Assembly (NCBI GenBank): GCA_027448865.1
Contig: DAIDMR010000082.1
Location: forward strand, 1-42,910
DNA from: Vampirovibrio sp.
GTDB taxonomy: Bacteria; Cyanobacteriota; Vampirovibrionia; Vampirovibrionales; Vampirovibrionaceae
Direction of reading: 5' to 3'
DNA: 42,910 bases
Position numbers and translations under genes: made by a program. This document shows, piece by piece, positions 1 to 10,464 of the stretch (positions within the stretch are counted from its first letter, which is position 1; each line of letters opens with the position of its first letter). The notes under the pieces were generated by a model. The model was not told the DNA's origin. It made no database searches and saw nothing but the letters and a program-made list of their open reading frames with translations.

Positions 1-180
1 CCCAAGGAAAATCCGGCAGTGAAAGCCGCAGCGGTGACCGCGCTGGGTTATATCGATCGTCCCAACGATCCGGTGATCAAGGGGCTGCTGAATCGGGCGG
101 CTAAAGATCCCAATCAGGATGTTAAAAATGCCGTTCAACAGGTCAAATCCGGTTTGATGGGCGCAGCGGTACAAGGTTAA
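1..180 (+). CDS. HEAT-repeat-like protein, C-terminal fragment (truncated by window start)
   Basis: Open frame from base 1: PKENPAVKAAAVTALGYIDRPNDPVIKGLLNRAAKDPNQDVKNAVQQVKSGLMGAAVQG*; repeat-like helix pairs. Confidence 0.7.
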   Translation, partial: PKENPAVKAAAVTALGYIDRPNDPVIKGLLNRAAKDPNQDVKNAVQQVKSGLMGAAVQG

Positions 181-238
181 TCTACCCAGTTCACCGGTTG
201 CTTCCGTCCCAACGGGATTTGCTCAGTCAAATAAACGG

Positions 239-273
239 ACAAAGTCGAAAGTCTAGAGGATTTTCGACTTTGT
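239..273. terminator. Terminator-like hairpin after HEAT gene
   Basis: Perfect 12-bp inverted repeat ACAAAGTCGAAA / TTTCGACTTTGT with 11-nt loop, 59 nt after the stop; T-tract poor. Confidence 0.5.
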
Positions 274-569
274 TTACTTGAAATGAACAGAATCAGGCAT
301 TATGATAGAGAATGAGAAGCACATCAGTATCCATTTTTTGGTCATTCACCATTTCAGGAACAATCGGAGGGGCGTATGACCCGGGTTGTTTCAAGCCGGT
401 GACAATTGCTGCCGTTATTGATCTGCCGCTGCGGGTGTTTTTCGCCGAAGCATGCCCGCACTCCGGTAAAGGACAATGCCGCGATTCGATATGCTGCTCC
501 GCAATTCCGTTGTTTGCTCTAAGATGCCAATCATGCTGAACGCCTGCAATCAGGAGGACTGGACTCATT

Positions 570-2102
570 TTGAAGGCCTACTGTCTCAATCGGCTGTTGC
601 TGCGGAGCGCCCAGGTGCTTTTGAACGCGGTTGTCCTGATAGCGGTGCTTTCCACAGGGGCCGAGGCTCAGCGACCCTCGCCGGTACCGGTGGCGGCAAC
701 GCTACATAAGTTGCAATTTCTGGAGTCCGGGACACATACCCAGCTGGTTTTAACCCTGAGTCGCTCCCCGGAGGCCTTGGTGGTTCAGGATGATCCGGGC
801 AAGCCCATGACCATCAGCTTCAAGGCCGCCGCTTCCCCGGGCGACTTTCCGCAAAACCGAACGTTCAATCAGCCCAACCTCAAAGGGGTATTTATCGAAA
901 GCCGCAATGGGCGCATCCAGATCTTCGTCAAGCGTGTTTTGCCGGGCTCGGTCACGCTGGCTCGGCAAAATAGCCGATTAACCCTGAATATGCCTCATTT
1001 TTTGAGTCAGCCTGGCAATTCTCCAGAGAAGGCCAGCAGTCCCGGTCCGGAGCTTGCCCCGGGCATTCAGCACAGGCAATTGACGGAACGGCTACCAGCC
1101 GGGCCGGTTCGGGTGAACGTGCTGGAAATTGATCCGCAAAACCCCTCTGTGACCATTACACCGGCTTTGGCCTCCAACCGGATGGGAGCCAAGGCCAATG
1201 TGGCGGCCATGGTGGCAGGCCATCAGGCCGTTGCCGGAATCAATGGCTCTTTTTTCAAACAGGACAAAGGGATTCCGCTGGGCATCCTGATCATTAATCA
1301 GGAACTCATTTCCGGGCCGATTTACGATCGGGTGGCTATGGGTATTACGCCCAACAACGAGATCGTCATGGACCGGGTACGGCTGGGCGGCGAGGTTCTG
1401 TTGCCCGACCGCCGCCGGGTGCCTATCCACACCATTAACCAACCTCGGGTGAAGAGCAACCAGACCGTTTTATATACCTCCCGTTGGGGCAAGCAAGCAC
1501 CGCCCGTTCCTGAGGATGGATTGCAGATCCTGATTCGCCAGGATCGGGTTGCTGCAGTCTCCCAAACCGAAGCTCTTCCCATTCCGCAGGACGGTATGGT
1601 CCTGTCTGGCCCAGCCAGCCCGGAAATGCTGGCGCTAGGCAGTCTAAACCCGAATATACCGCTCAGCCTGAATGTGTATACACTGCCCGACTGGTCAGGA
1701 ATGAAGCATGCGGTGGGCGGAGGCCCCTGGCTGGTGAGGAACGGGACGCCCTATGTTGACCTTCAGGCGCAGCACTTTACCAGCAGAAGTCTGGGGAGTC
1801 GGGAGCCCCGCAGTGCCGTTGGGGTGACCGCACAGGGCAAAATGCTTCTGGTCACCGTGGATGGTCGACAAAAAGGTGTTTCCATCGGTATGACCCTGTA
1901 TGAGATGGCCTATCTGATGAAAAAATTGGGCGCCATCAACGCCATGAACCTGGATGGGGGGAGTTCCACCCAAATGTCGGTTTACGGGCGGACGGTCAAC
2001 CGCCCTTCAGCCGGTTCCATTGGGGTCAGTAACTCCTTGATCATTAAAACCGCCCCAACGGACACGGCAAGCAATCCGTCAGCGCCCCTGCCGGTCAAAT
2101 GA
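570..2102 (+). CDS. Phosphodiester glycosidase (NAGPA-like) family protein with AMIN-like N-terminal region
   Basis: 510 aa ORF; signal-like N-terminus; GINGSFFKQDKGIPLGILI, RSAVGVTAQGKMLLVTVDGR and AMNLDGGSSTQM motifs typical of the family; TTG start. Confidence 0.8.
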   Translation: MKAYCLNRLLLRSAQVLLNAVVLIAVLSTGAEAQRPSPVPVAATLHKLQFLESGTHTQLVLTLSRSPEALVVQDDPGKPMTISFKAAASPGDFPQNRTFNQPNLKGVFIESRNGRIQIFVKRVLPGSVTLARQNSRLTLNMPHFLSQPGNSPEKASSPGPELAPGIQHRQLTERLPAGPVRVNVLEIDPQNPSVTITPALASNRMGAKANVAAMVAGHQAVAGINGSFFKQDKGIPLGILIINQELISGPIYDRVAMGITPNNEIVMDRVRLGGEVLLPDRRRVPIHTINQPRVKSNQTVLYTSRWGKQAPPVPEDGLQILIRQDRVAAVSQTEALPIPQDGMVLSGPASPEMLALGSLNPNIPLSLNVYTLPDWSGMKHAVGGGPWLVRNGTPYVDLQAQHFTSRSLGSREPRSAVGVTAQGKMLLVTVDGRQKGVSIGMTLYEMAYLMKKLGAINAMNLDGGSSTQMSVYGRTVNRPSAGSIGVSNSLIIKTAPTDTASNPSAPLPVK

Positions 2103-2195
2103 GTGGACAGGGGTGAACAGAGGGGAGAGATTCCGCCGTTGGGGATGGGGGACTGTGTGGCCTCCAGTAAGATTATTCGATACGGATAAAAATGG

Positions 2196-2201
2196 TATAC
2201 T
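2196..2201 (+). promoter_or_regulatory. Putative extended -10 promoter (TGG-TATACT) for the 2476 gene
   Basis: TGGTATACT; -35 (TTATTC) is poor. Confidence 0.4.
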
Positions 2202-2475
2202 AGATCAGGTTATAAAGCGGGAATACTGCGTCCTAACCTGATAAGGCCCCTTTCTGGCGCTGCCCGATCCGTCTGCGCCTGACTTCCGCTAAAAGTCTGT
2301 CAGCCCGGCTTCGAACCGGCTTCGAAAAAGTTGAAGAAGAAAAACAGGATCGAGGCATCGGGCAGTTAGCATCATCAGTATTAATGGAACTCAGGGAAAC
2401 TCAGGAACTCATTTTATAGGCGCGTGAATCATCGCCAGTCCGTGTTCTAAACGGTATCAGCCGGGGCATTATCAG

Positions 2476-5106
2476 ATGAATTTTAAGGATTCCACGAAGT
2501 TGAACAGCAGCATGGTGTCACTTTCTAGACAAATATCCCTGATTAGCCTCACCGGTTTGGCCCTGCTTTGTCTGGTCAATCCGGTATGGGCCGTGGATGG
2601 CAGGATTCAGGATATTCGCTATGACGCGGCCAGTCGGCATTTTCAAATCAATTCCGCCGGAAATGTAAAAGCCACGGTCAACACCCTGAATATCGCCGGG
2701 CACAAGCGCATTATCATTGACATTGACAATGCCGAAATTGGCACGGAGCTGCCCCGGGATGTCCAATTGCTGCACACGCTGTCTCGGCAGTTGCCGGCCC
2801 TGAAGAATGTAACCGTCAACCAGTACGCTGGAAACGGACGTCCCATTGTCCGTATTTTGTTTGACATTGAAGGCGAGCCCGGTACCATTCGTCTGGTGCG
2901 CAATCAGGGGGCTCAAATTGAGCTGGAATTCAACGAGTCTGCCAACTGGACAGCGGCCCGCAGCACGTATGGCCCGCCGATGACTTCCAGAAACCGGACG
3001 GAAACCCCTCAGCCCGTTCAAAGCGACTATACGGACGTTGACTTGCGCCGTACCCTGGCCATCATGAACCAGAAGTATGACCTGCTGGCCCAGGAAAACC
3101 AATACCTCAAGACCCGGCTTTTATCCCTGGAGCAAAATAGCGGCGCTCAGCAAAGCCAGCAACAAAACAATCGGGAAGAGCAAATCCGGTTAAAAAGTGA
3201 ACTGGAACGGCTCAAGGCTGAAAATGGTAATCTGCAAACGCGCCTGATGTCGCTTTCTGCGGAAAAGCAGCGACCTGATCCGGCGCTGTATGCCAAAGAT
3301 TCCGAAATTAATCGGCTAAAAACCGAAAATCAGGCGCTGAATAGTCGATTGACTGCGGCCTTGAGCGCCAGTAACGAGTCTGGTTTATCGGCCATGAAGC
3401 AGAGTCTGGCGGAACTCAATCGGCGTTATGAGTTACTGGTCAGTGAAAATCAGGGCCTGAAAAGTAAATTGAGCGCACAAAGTGGTCAAACCAGTAGCGC
3501 GCAGACCTACAAAGCGGAAGTCGAGCGCCTCAGCCAAAGCTATCAGTCTCTATTGACCGAGAATAACCGCTTGAAGTCTGAACTGGGTCAAAGCAAAGCC
3601 ACGGCGGCCAAGACTCCCCCCATCAAGGACACTGACCTGGCGGCCCTGAGAAGCCAGCTGGTTACGGCGCAAACGTCACTGGGAGAGTCGATACAGACCA
3701 TCAACCAGCAAAACAAGGAAATCGCGTTTTTAAAGAATCAGGTGAATCAGGTTAAAAACGGGCTGAACGCTTCCTCCAAAGAGCAAATCGCCACGCTGCA
3801 AGCCGAAATTGATACCTTGCGCAAGAATGCGGCATCCAGTAAAGTCAGTAACGCCGACAAGCAAGTCATCGAGCAGCTCAGGCAGGATAAGCTGGCCATG
3901 CAAAACGAGCTGGAGGCTTTGCGCAAGAGCGCCTCTGCCAGCAAGGGCAACAGTGCCGATCAACAGCGGATTGCGCAATTAACGCAAGACAAACAGACTC
4001 TGCAAAACGAGCTGGACTCCCTGCGCAAGAGCGCCCTTGCCAGCAAGGGCAAAAACGCCGATAAGCAGCTGATCGCCCAGTTAACGCAAGACAAACACGC
4101 CCTGCAAAGCGAGCTGGAACGCCTGAGCGCAAGCCAGAGTCAGGCTGCGGAGAATCAGGAGAAAGCCGCTCAACTGCAATCGCAAGTGGCCAGTTTGCAA
4201 TCGGACTTGTCCAGCCCGAAAGCGCAGTATGAAAAAGCCAGTCAGGAGGCCTTACAAGCTAAACAGGCCCTGAAAGCGGCAAACAGCAAAACCGCCACGG
4301 CGTCCGGCTCGACCAAGACCACCTCAAGCCCGACCCAGCAAAAGCAAATCCAGAGCCTGACCCAGCAATTGGCCAGTCTGAAGCAGGAAAACAGTAGTCT
4401 GCGGGAGAGTTTAAGCAACGCCAGCGTCAGTAATCGCAAGTCTGGCCCCACCAACGCCGAAGCGGAACAGAATTATCAGGCCGGAAAAACGGCCATTGGC
4501 GAGAAAAAGATGAGTGTGGCTCTGGATAGCCTGAAGAAGGCCACCCTTCTGGATCAGGACAACAGCAAATACGTGGTGGACTACAGCATTGCATTGGCCG
4601 AAGACCGCCAGTTCGCCGAGGCCATTGATGTACTCCGCCGCTACATCCAGCGCAATCCGGGAGATCGGGAGGCCTACAACCAGCTGGGTAAAATATACCT
4701 GCTGAATGACCAGCCCGATGCCGCCAATCAGGCTTTTACCCGGGCCATCCCGGTCAGCGTGCTGAACAACTACGCCACGTCTCTTAAAAAACTGGGCAGT
4801 ACCGCCGAAGCGGAATCCATTTTCAAGCTGGCTCTGAGCATCAACCCCAAGGATAGTGAAATTCTGTTTAACCTGGGCAACCTTTACAATGCGGAAAACA
4901 AGCTGGAGGAGGCCCGGAACAAGTATCTGGAAGCCATTCAGATACGGCCCGGCTTTGCCGAGGCCCACTATAACCTGGGCCTGATTTTTTCCAAGCTGGG
5001 CGATAACCCCAAAGCGGTTCAGCATCTGGAAAAATATTTGCAACTATCCCCCAATGCCCGCAATGCGGAGACTATTCGGGCTTATATGCAAAAGTTAAAA
5101 GCCTAA
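2476..5106 (+). CDS. Secreted AMIN-like / coiled-coil / TPR protein
   Basis: 876 aa; signal peptide, AMIN-like beta region, long coiled coil, C-terminal TPRs (AEAHYNLGLIFSKLGDNPKAVQHLEKYLQLSPNA). Confidence 0.8.
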   Translation: MNFKDSTKLNSSMVSLSRQISLISLTGLALLCLVNPVWAVDGRIQDIRYDAASRHFQINSAGNVKATVNTLNIAGHKRIIIDIDNAEIGTELPRDVQLLHTLSRQLPALKNVTVNQYAGNGRPIVRILFDIEGEPGTIRLVRNQGAQIELEFNESANWTAARSTYGPPMTSRNRTETPQPVQSDYTDVDLRRTLAIMNQKYDLLAQENQYLKTRLLSLEQNSGAQQSQQQNNREEQIRLKSELERLKAENGNLQTRLMSLSAEKQRPDPALYAKDSEINRLKTENQALNSRLTAALSASNESGLSAMKQSLAELNRRYELLVSENQGLKSKLSAQSGQTSSAQTYKAEVERLSQSYQSLLTENNRLKSELGQSKATAAKTPPIKDTDLAALRSQLVTAQTSLGESIQTINQQNKEIAFLKNQVNQVKNGLNASSKEQIATLQAEIDTLRKNAASSKVSNADKQVIEQLRQDKLAMQNELEALRKSASASKGNSADQQRIAQLTQDKQTLQNELDSLRKSALASKGKNADKQLIAQLTQDKHALQSELERLSASQSQAAENQEKAAQLQSQVASLQSDLSSPKAQYEKASQEALQAKQALKAANSKTATASGSTKTTSSPTQQKQIQSLTQQLASLKQENSSLRESLSNASVSNRKSGPTNAEAEQNYQAGKTAIGEKKMSVALDSLKKATLLDQDNSKYVVDYSIALAEDRQFAEAIDVLRRYIQRNPGDREAYNQLGKIYLLNDQPDAANQAFTRAIPVSVLNNYATSLKKLGSTAEAESIFKLALSINPKDSEILFNLGNLYNAENKLEEARNKYLEAIQIRPGFAEAHYNLGLIFSKLGDNPKAVQHLEKYLQLSPNARNAETIRAYMQKLKA
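3796..4125 (+). repeat. Tandem 102-bp (34-aa) coding repeat, about 3.2 copies
   Basis: Protein units starting at 3796, 3898, 4000 and partial at 4102: LQNELxxLRKSAxASKGxxADxQxIAQLTQDKxx. Confidence 0.85.
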
Positions 5107-5120
5107 CCTGAGGGTAATCA

Positions 5121-7217
5121 GTGGGTGAGTTGAGGAGACAAACCCTTAAAATTTCAGCGCTTTGCCTGCTGTCCGGTTTAGGCTGGGCGGCTCTGGCCGC
5201 CGTGTGGGGAGAGGGCACCAACCAGATCACTGATATTCAGCTGACACCCAACGGGAACCTCTCTTTTACAGTGAACGGGGCGGGATTTGATCCGCTGTTG
5301 CTGGTGCGCCCTGTTCCTCAGGGGCGTTACCAGATTACCATCGCCTCCCGGGAGGCCCGATTGAATGGCCCCCGGGAACGCCCACTGGCCGAGCAGATTC
5401 AAGCCCGGATTCCTGCCATTGAGTCTATCCTGTTATCCGGGGATGACACGGGTTTTCAGTTGAACCTGACCAGCTGGCAAAAACTCCAGCCTCAAATTCT
5501 CAGCAATACGCCCGGCCAGATTGTGGTGACCCTGGTGGGAAACCATCAGCGTCCCCCTCAAAATCAAGCCCGGTCTGCCTCTCACAGTCGGCCAGAGCCT
5601 GTGCCCCCGATCAAGCCCCCTGCCAGCTCACAGGCGGCTGTAAAGCCTCCAGGGCCTGCCAGCGCCCAGGTGAAGCCCCTTCCCGTGAAAGCCGCCCCGC
5701 CTCAGTCCAGTGCGGAAGTGGCCTTGGAAAAGTCCGCTCCTGCGCCAGCGGCTGAAAAAAGGGAAAGTCAGCGGGTCTTACCTGTAAAAGCGGCTCCCAA
5801 GTTGAAGGAGGCTTCTTCTTCCGCTACTTCTGCCAATGCCACAGCAGCCCCATCCTCCGCTCCTTCGACCACAGCGGCCCCTTCGGGGTCTGCCAGCGTG
5901 AAAGCGGCTGAGCCGGTAAGGAGACACCCGGTCGTGCCTGTCGCCGCATCCCCCCTCAAGGCGGGCTCAGACATCCAGCGTGCCTCTGTGCCCGTTAGAC
6001 TGACTTCCATTGCGCCGAAAGCCCTTGAAATGGACTGGTTACCCCTTCAACGCACATCCGGGAAGTCCGGGTTGCCTGAAATGACGCATCCCGACCCTAC
6101 ACTGGAAGCGTTGAATTTCCTCAGTCAGGGTGAACCGGCGAAGCCCACAAACACGGCTTCAGGCACGTCCTCAGACACGTCCTCAATCTTGCCGAACGCG
6201 CCGGAGGCATTCCCCTTGCGCTTACAGAAAACCCCGGCTGGCTATCAACTCCCCACGGCCACACCAGGGCAACCCGATACGGTCAGTCAGGGCGTCGATG
6301 CCCTGATTTTGGGTAATGAATACAGTGTGCTTCAGGAACCGACCCTGCAACGGGCGGCGGACGATGTTCGAAACGGGCGACTGGACAACGCCGAAGTCAC
6401 CTTGCAAGGCTTTCTGGCCCGGGAGCCGGATCATCCGCAGGCCAATTATTTGCTGGCCCTGATCTATCTATCACCCGCCAATCCAGTGACGCCCAACGAG
6501 GCTGGCAACAGTCGCCAGCAGCAGGCGCAACGTTTACTGGAAACCCTTCAAGCCCGGCAGCCCCGTCTGCCGGTTTACCAGCAACTGATTGGGCTGGCCA
6601 TAACGCAAAATCAGGCTGAGACTGCCTCGGATCTTCTCAAGGAGGCTCTACGACAGTTTCCGGACAATGCCTGGCTGTGGTACCTGCAAGGAAGGGGGCT
6701 GGAGGAGGTCAAACACTGGGAGGCGGCAAAATCGGCCTACACACAGGCATTGGCACTGGATGGCAATCACCCGGAGTATCTCTACCGGCTGGCCCTGATG
6801 CATATGAAACAGGAAAACTGGGCGGCCTGTGCCCGGGTCTTGAATCGGGCGCTGGCCATCGCCCCGGACGATGCCCGCTTTCTGAAGTTGATGGGCTACC
6901 TGAGCGAGAAGCAGGGTGTTCCCTCGGCGGCGGGCCATTATTACCAAGCGGCCCTGCAAACGGATGTCATGCTCTACTATGGGCGTTTGCTGCTGCATCA
7001 GAAACGAACCGCCGAAGCGCTGTCTTTTTATCAGGCTGTCGAGAGTGTGGCGGAGAATGATCCTGATCTGCTCCTGAGCCTGGGCACCCTGTACACCGAG
7101 GCCAAGGCGGCTCAGCGCGCCCAAACTGTGTTAAAGCGGTTGATCCAGCTGGTGCCCGACGCCAAGGATCCCCGGCAAGGTCAGGCCAGAGCCATGCTGA
7201 GGCAGGCCAGAAACTAG
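5121..7217 (+). CDS. TPR protein with AMIN-like N-terminus and Pro/Ala-rich linker
   Basis: 698 aa ORF; C-terminal TPR units (HWEAAKSAYTQALALDGNHPEYLYRLALMHMKQENWAACARVLNRALAIAPDD). Confidence 0.8.
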   Translation: MGELRRQTLKISALCLLSGLGWAALAAVWGEGTNQITDIQLTPNGNLSFTVNGAGFDPLLLVRPVPQGRYQITIASREARLNGPRERPLAEQIQARIPAIESILLSGDDTGFQLNLTSWQKLQPQILSNTPGQIVVTLVGNHQRPPQNQARSASHSRPEPVPPIKPPASSQAAVKPPGPASAQVKPLPVKAAPPQSSAEVALEKSAPAPAAEKRESQRVLPVKAAPKLKEASSSATSANATAAPSSAPSTTAAPSGSASVKAAEPVRRHPVVPVAASPLKAGSDIQRASVPVRLTSIAPKALEMDWLPLQRTSGKSGLPEMTHPDPTLEALNFLSQGEPAKPTNTASGTSSDTSSILPNAPEAFPLRLQKTPAGYQLPTATPGQPDTVSQGVDALILGNEYSVLQEPTLQRAADDVRNGRLDNAEVTLQGFLAREPDHPQANYLLALIYLSPANPVTPNEAGNSRQQQAQRLLETLQARQPRLPVYQQLIGLAITQNQAETASDLLKEALRQFPDNAWLWYLQGRGLEEVKHWEAAKSAYTQALALDGNHPEYLYRLALMHMKQENWAACARVLNRALAIAPDDARFLKLMGYLSEKQGVPSAAGHYYQAALQTDVMLYYGRLLLHQKRTAEALSFYQAVESVAENDPDLLLSLGTLYTEAKAAQRAQTVLKRLIQLVPDAKDPRQGQARAMLRQARN

Positions 7218-7238
7218 TTCAAGGGCCAGCTGACACCA

Positions 7239-8504
7239 TCAGCACTGCTCCGGCCCGGAGAAGGTTCCGCCAGCCACATCATCCACATACCGGGTCAATC
7301 GCTGATAATCTTTCTCTCCCAGCCGATGGTGGGTGTCCTCCCAGATCGACAGCCTTTTTTGACCAGGGTGCCTGTAAAACGGGCTAGCGGTCTGTGAGCC
7401 CGTCGCTTCAAACATCTGCTCAACCTGCCGCATGGGGATGTACTTGTCATTTCGGCCCCGCACAAAGTGTACCGGCGTTTTGGTGAGCTGCCTCAAGGGG
7501 GTGACCCCATCCATATCCAGCCGAATGCGATTCTCATTCAGCAGCCAGCCCAGCTTGAAGCGATCCCGAATGTGGACAAATACCTGTTTGAATGAAGGCA
7601 GCGGGTTGACCAGAATCAGTGCTTTCAAGGGGTTTTCATCCATTTGTTCCAGAACGCGAGCCGTATAAGCGCCTACCATGCTACCCAGTGAATTGCCCAC
7701 ATGAATTTGCCGGGAAAGTGGAATGTCCAGTCCGCGACTGCTTTTGGCGTACAGGCTTACCGCCACGCCTGATTTGTTCAGGGCGTCCGGGGTGGCGATG
7801 CCCCCACTGCGTCCAAAGCCGGGGTAATCATAGAGCAACAGGCCCAGCTTTCTTTGCCGAAAAACCTGCATAACCCGCTCTAGGTGCATCATGTTACTGC
7901 CGCGTCCATGATGGAGAACCACCGTGGGCCGTCCGGCGGGGGCGGGGATATGCCAGGCGTGAATTTTCAACTTGTCCAGTGTGGCATCCAGTTCTACACC
8001 GGCTTTGACCAGACACGCACGGTTTTCCTCCAGAACCTGTTTCATGTTGATGTATCGTTCCTGAACCAACGCTCCTAGCGTGGTGTCTTTCAGGTATCTC
8101 AGATCCGGCTTTTCCTTGGGCCCGGTTAAAAAGCGGTGCGCCGACAGTTTCTCAATGCGGGTGGATAAGGCTTTGGGCAGAGGCACAAAGATCAGCGACC
8201 ACAGGCACAAGCCACCCAGCATCTTCATCCAGTCCACGGCGTAACGCAGGGAGAGCAGACCGCCGATTGAAGTTTTTCGCAACCGCTGCGGTAATTTTCG
8301 CCAGAAACACGGTTGTGCTTTCCCGCTTGCCTCCGGGGAATCGTGAGGGACACGCTGGCCGATGCCCGCCGTGGAAGGCCGCTGAGAAGTCGCCGCCGGG
8401 TGGGGTGTGGACGTGGCCACAGCCGCACGCTGATGAGATGAATTCGGGGTTCCGGTCTGTGGTGATGAGACAGCGGAGACGGACAATTGACTCACGATTG
8501 ACAC
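7239..8504 (-). CDS. Alpha/beta hydrolase family protein
   Basis: PTVVLHHGRGSNMMHLERV, LLYDYPGFGRSGG and HVGNSLGSMVGAY (nucleophile elbow); late HH. Confidence 0.8.
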   Translation of the reverse strand: MSIVSQLSVSAVSSPQTGTPNSSHQRAAVATSTPHPAATSQRPSTAGIGQRVPHDSPEASGKAQPCFWRKLPQRLRKTSIGGLLSLRYAVDWMKMLGGLCLWSLIFVPLPKALSTRIEKLSAHRFLTGPKEKPDLRYLKDTTLGALVQERYINMKQVLEENRACLVKAGVELDATLDKLKIHAWHIPAPAGRPTVVLHHGRGSNMMHLERVMQVFRQRKLGLLLYDYPGFGRSGGIATPDALNKSGVAVSLYAKSSRGLDIPLSRQIHVGNSLGSMVGAYTARVLEQMDENPLKALILVNPLPSFKQVFVHIRDRFKLGWLLNENRIRLDMDGVTPLRQLTKTPVHFVRGRNDKYIPMRQVEQMFEATGSQTASPFYRHPGQKRLSIWEDTHHRLGEKDYQRLTRYVDDVAGGTFSGPEQC

Positions 8505-8772
8505 TCTACGATTCAGCTTGTGATGGGGGTAATTACATGAACGTAAAACATGATTTTTAATGCCCGCCGGAGTTGCCTGCCAGATCGGCCTGATTCGGGT
8601 AATCCGACCGATTACAGACTTGCCTGTTCACTTTGCGTAGCCAATTGCTTATAGTGGGTGTACGCTGTTACGGTGCAAGCTTGGCATATCCGCTGGCATA
8701 CCCGCGCCTCAGCCCCATCTTTTCAATAGGCAGTCACTTGTTAGTCTTGAGTCAGGGACACGGTCCGACGGC

Positions 8773-10464
8773 ATGCGTGAGACAAAATCCGATAATCCCA
8801 AGGCGTGGCCAGACTGGTCGCTTCTGCTTCTGGCGCTTGTTTTTGCACTGGGTCTGGCATTGTGGGTGGAACGTCGGGTTTTTAGCGATCCGGCGGCCCT
8901 GAACGATGATGTGCGTAACCAAATCTACTGGATGGCTCGTATTGCAAACCCCTCCGCCTTCAGTGAGGACTACATCGCCCGGTACTTCACACAGCCTATG
9001 CTTATCTCGCCGGTGCTGTGGCTTCTGTACCTGCTGGGTGGGCAATGGCTGACCCCTGCCCAGCTCTCCCAGATCTTACCGTTCGGGATGGTTGTGTTGA
9101 CCACCTTTTTGTTATTCCAGTACGCCAAACGCTACCAGAATGGTTTGTACGCCTTCTGGGTCTGCTTTTCCTTCAACTGCGCCCTGTGGATCTTCAAAAA
9201 TATGGCGGGCGGGCTTTCCCGTTCGTTTATTTACCCTCTATTGTTTTGGACGCTTTGGCAATTACACCTGAAAAACTGGTACTGGCTGGGGCTGGGACTG
9301 GTTCTCAGCGCCATGATCTATCCTCCGGCTTTCTTTTTGGGCTTTATTCTCCTGATCATTGAAACGATTTATCTGGCCAATCGGGATGGCATGCTCAAAG
9401 ATCGGCTGATATGCCTGCTGGGGAGCTTTGCGGGAAGTCTGGGATTGCTGTTCTGGCGTTCGGCCAATAGCGCCGAAACCGGGCCCCTGTTTGGCCCGCT
9501 GAATACCAACCAGTCCATTGCCGGACTGCCCGATTTTGCCAGTGGGGGGCGGGTGGTTCTGTTTCCCTGGGGCAATTTTTCGGAAAGCTGGGTTGCGCCC
9601 CTGCAATGGGTCGGGCACATATTGGAGCGGCTGCCTCATCTTTATATCCTGATTCCCACGGCGGGCTTTGGTCTGGCTCTGCTGTTCTACAACCGCTTTG
9701 CCAAAAAGCACTGGGGGCCGTTGCTGATTCCTCCGCAGGTCTGGCGTCTGCTGATCAGCTCTTCGATTTTGTACAGTATCGCCTGGGTTTTCCTGTTCTA
9801 TTTTTATGTGCCGGAGCGCTACTTTCAGTACACCCTGCCCCTCATTCCCACCTTTATGGTGGGGGCCATGATCTATCAGCTTCAGCGGCGCTACAGCACG
9901 GCCAAACGCTGGGCCTATCTGGGTTTGGCAGCACTGGGTCTGTTGATCACCAGCTTTTTCTGGCGCGCCGATCTGATGAACCCCAAAGAGACTGAGCGCA
10001 GCCTGTACAAGTTCCTGGCCCAAACTCCGGCTCACAGTATGATTGCGGCCTCCCCCGGATTGGCCAGCAATATCCCCCTGTACGCTTACCGCAGTGTCTA
10101 TATCAGCAACGAGGCCTACATTCCTTTTCATCAGGAGTACTTCAAGGTCATCAAGGATCGCCTGAAGTCTTTCCTGACGGCTTATTATGCCGTTGACGCC
10201 CAATTGCTGGCCGATTTTGTGCGACAGAACCGCGTTGACTACTTTGTGGTGCAAACCATCGACTTTAAGGAGCCCCGCCTGAGCGAGCTGCCCAAACGGT
10301 ATTATTATGCCTTTGACACCCTGTTTTTTGAGTTCCTGAAGCAGGCAAACCCGCAGCAGTATCTGCTGATCCAGACGCCGGATCGCTGCGTTCCCTTTCA
10401 GACCCGAGGCTTGAAAGTCATCGAGATGCCTTGCCTGATCAAGGCGCTGCAGCCTGACCTGTGA
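8773..10464 (+). CDS. Multi-pass membrane protein (glycosyltransferase-like or unknown)
   Basis: 563 aa with many hydrophobic helices. Confidence 0.7.
   Translation: MRETKSDNPKAWPDWSLLLLALVFALGLALWVERRVFSDPAALNDDVRNQIYWMARIANPSAFSEDYIARYFTQPMLISPVLWLLYLLGGQWLTPAQLSQILPFGMVVLTTFLLFQYAKRYQNGLYAFWVCFSFNCALWIFKNMAGGLSRSFIYPLLFWTLWQLHLKNWYWLGLGLVLSAMIYPPAFFLGFILLIIETIYLANRDGMLKDRLICLLGSFAGSLGLLFWRSANSAETGPLFGPLNTNQSIAGLPDFASGGRVVLFPWGNFSESWVAPLQWVGHILERLPHLYILIPTAGFGLALLFYNRFAKKHWGPLLIPPQVWRLLISSSILYSIAWVFLFYFYVPERYFQYTLPLIPTFMVGAMIYQLQRRYSTAKRWAYLGLAALGLLITSFFWRADLMNPKETERSLYKFLAQTPAHSMIAASPGLASNIPLYAYRSVYISNEAYIPFHQEYFKVIKDRLKSFLTAYYAVDAQLLADFVRQNRVDYFVVQTIDFKEPRLSELPKRYYYAFDTLFFEFLKQANPQQYLLIQTPDRCVPFQTRGLKVIEMPCLIKALQPDL

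Noticed and set aside
4411-5043. 210-aa minus-strand ORF antisense to TPR region
   Set aside because: Antisense shadow ORF; the TPR frame on + explains the sequence
9262-10254. 330-aa minus-strand ORF opposite the membrane protein gene
   Set aside because: Shadow ORF of a GC-biased gene; no domain, RBS or hydrophobic pattern; the + strand frame is clearly coding
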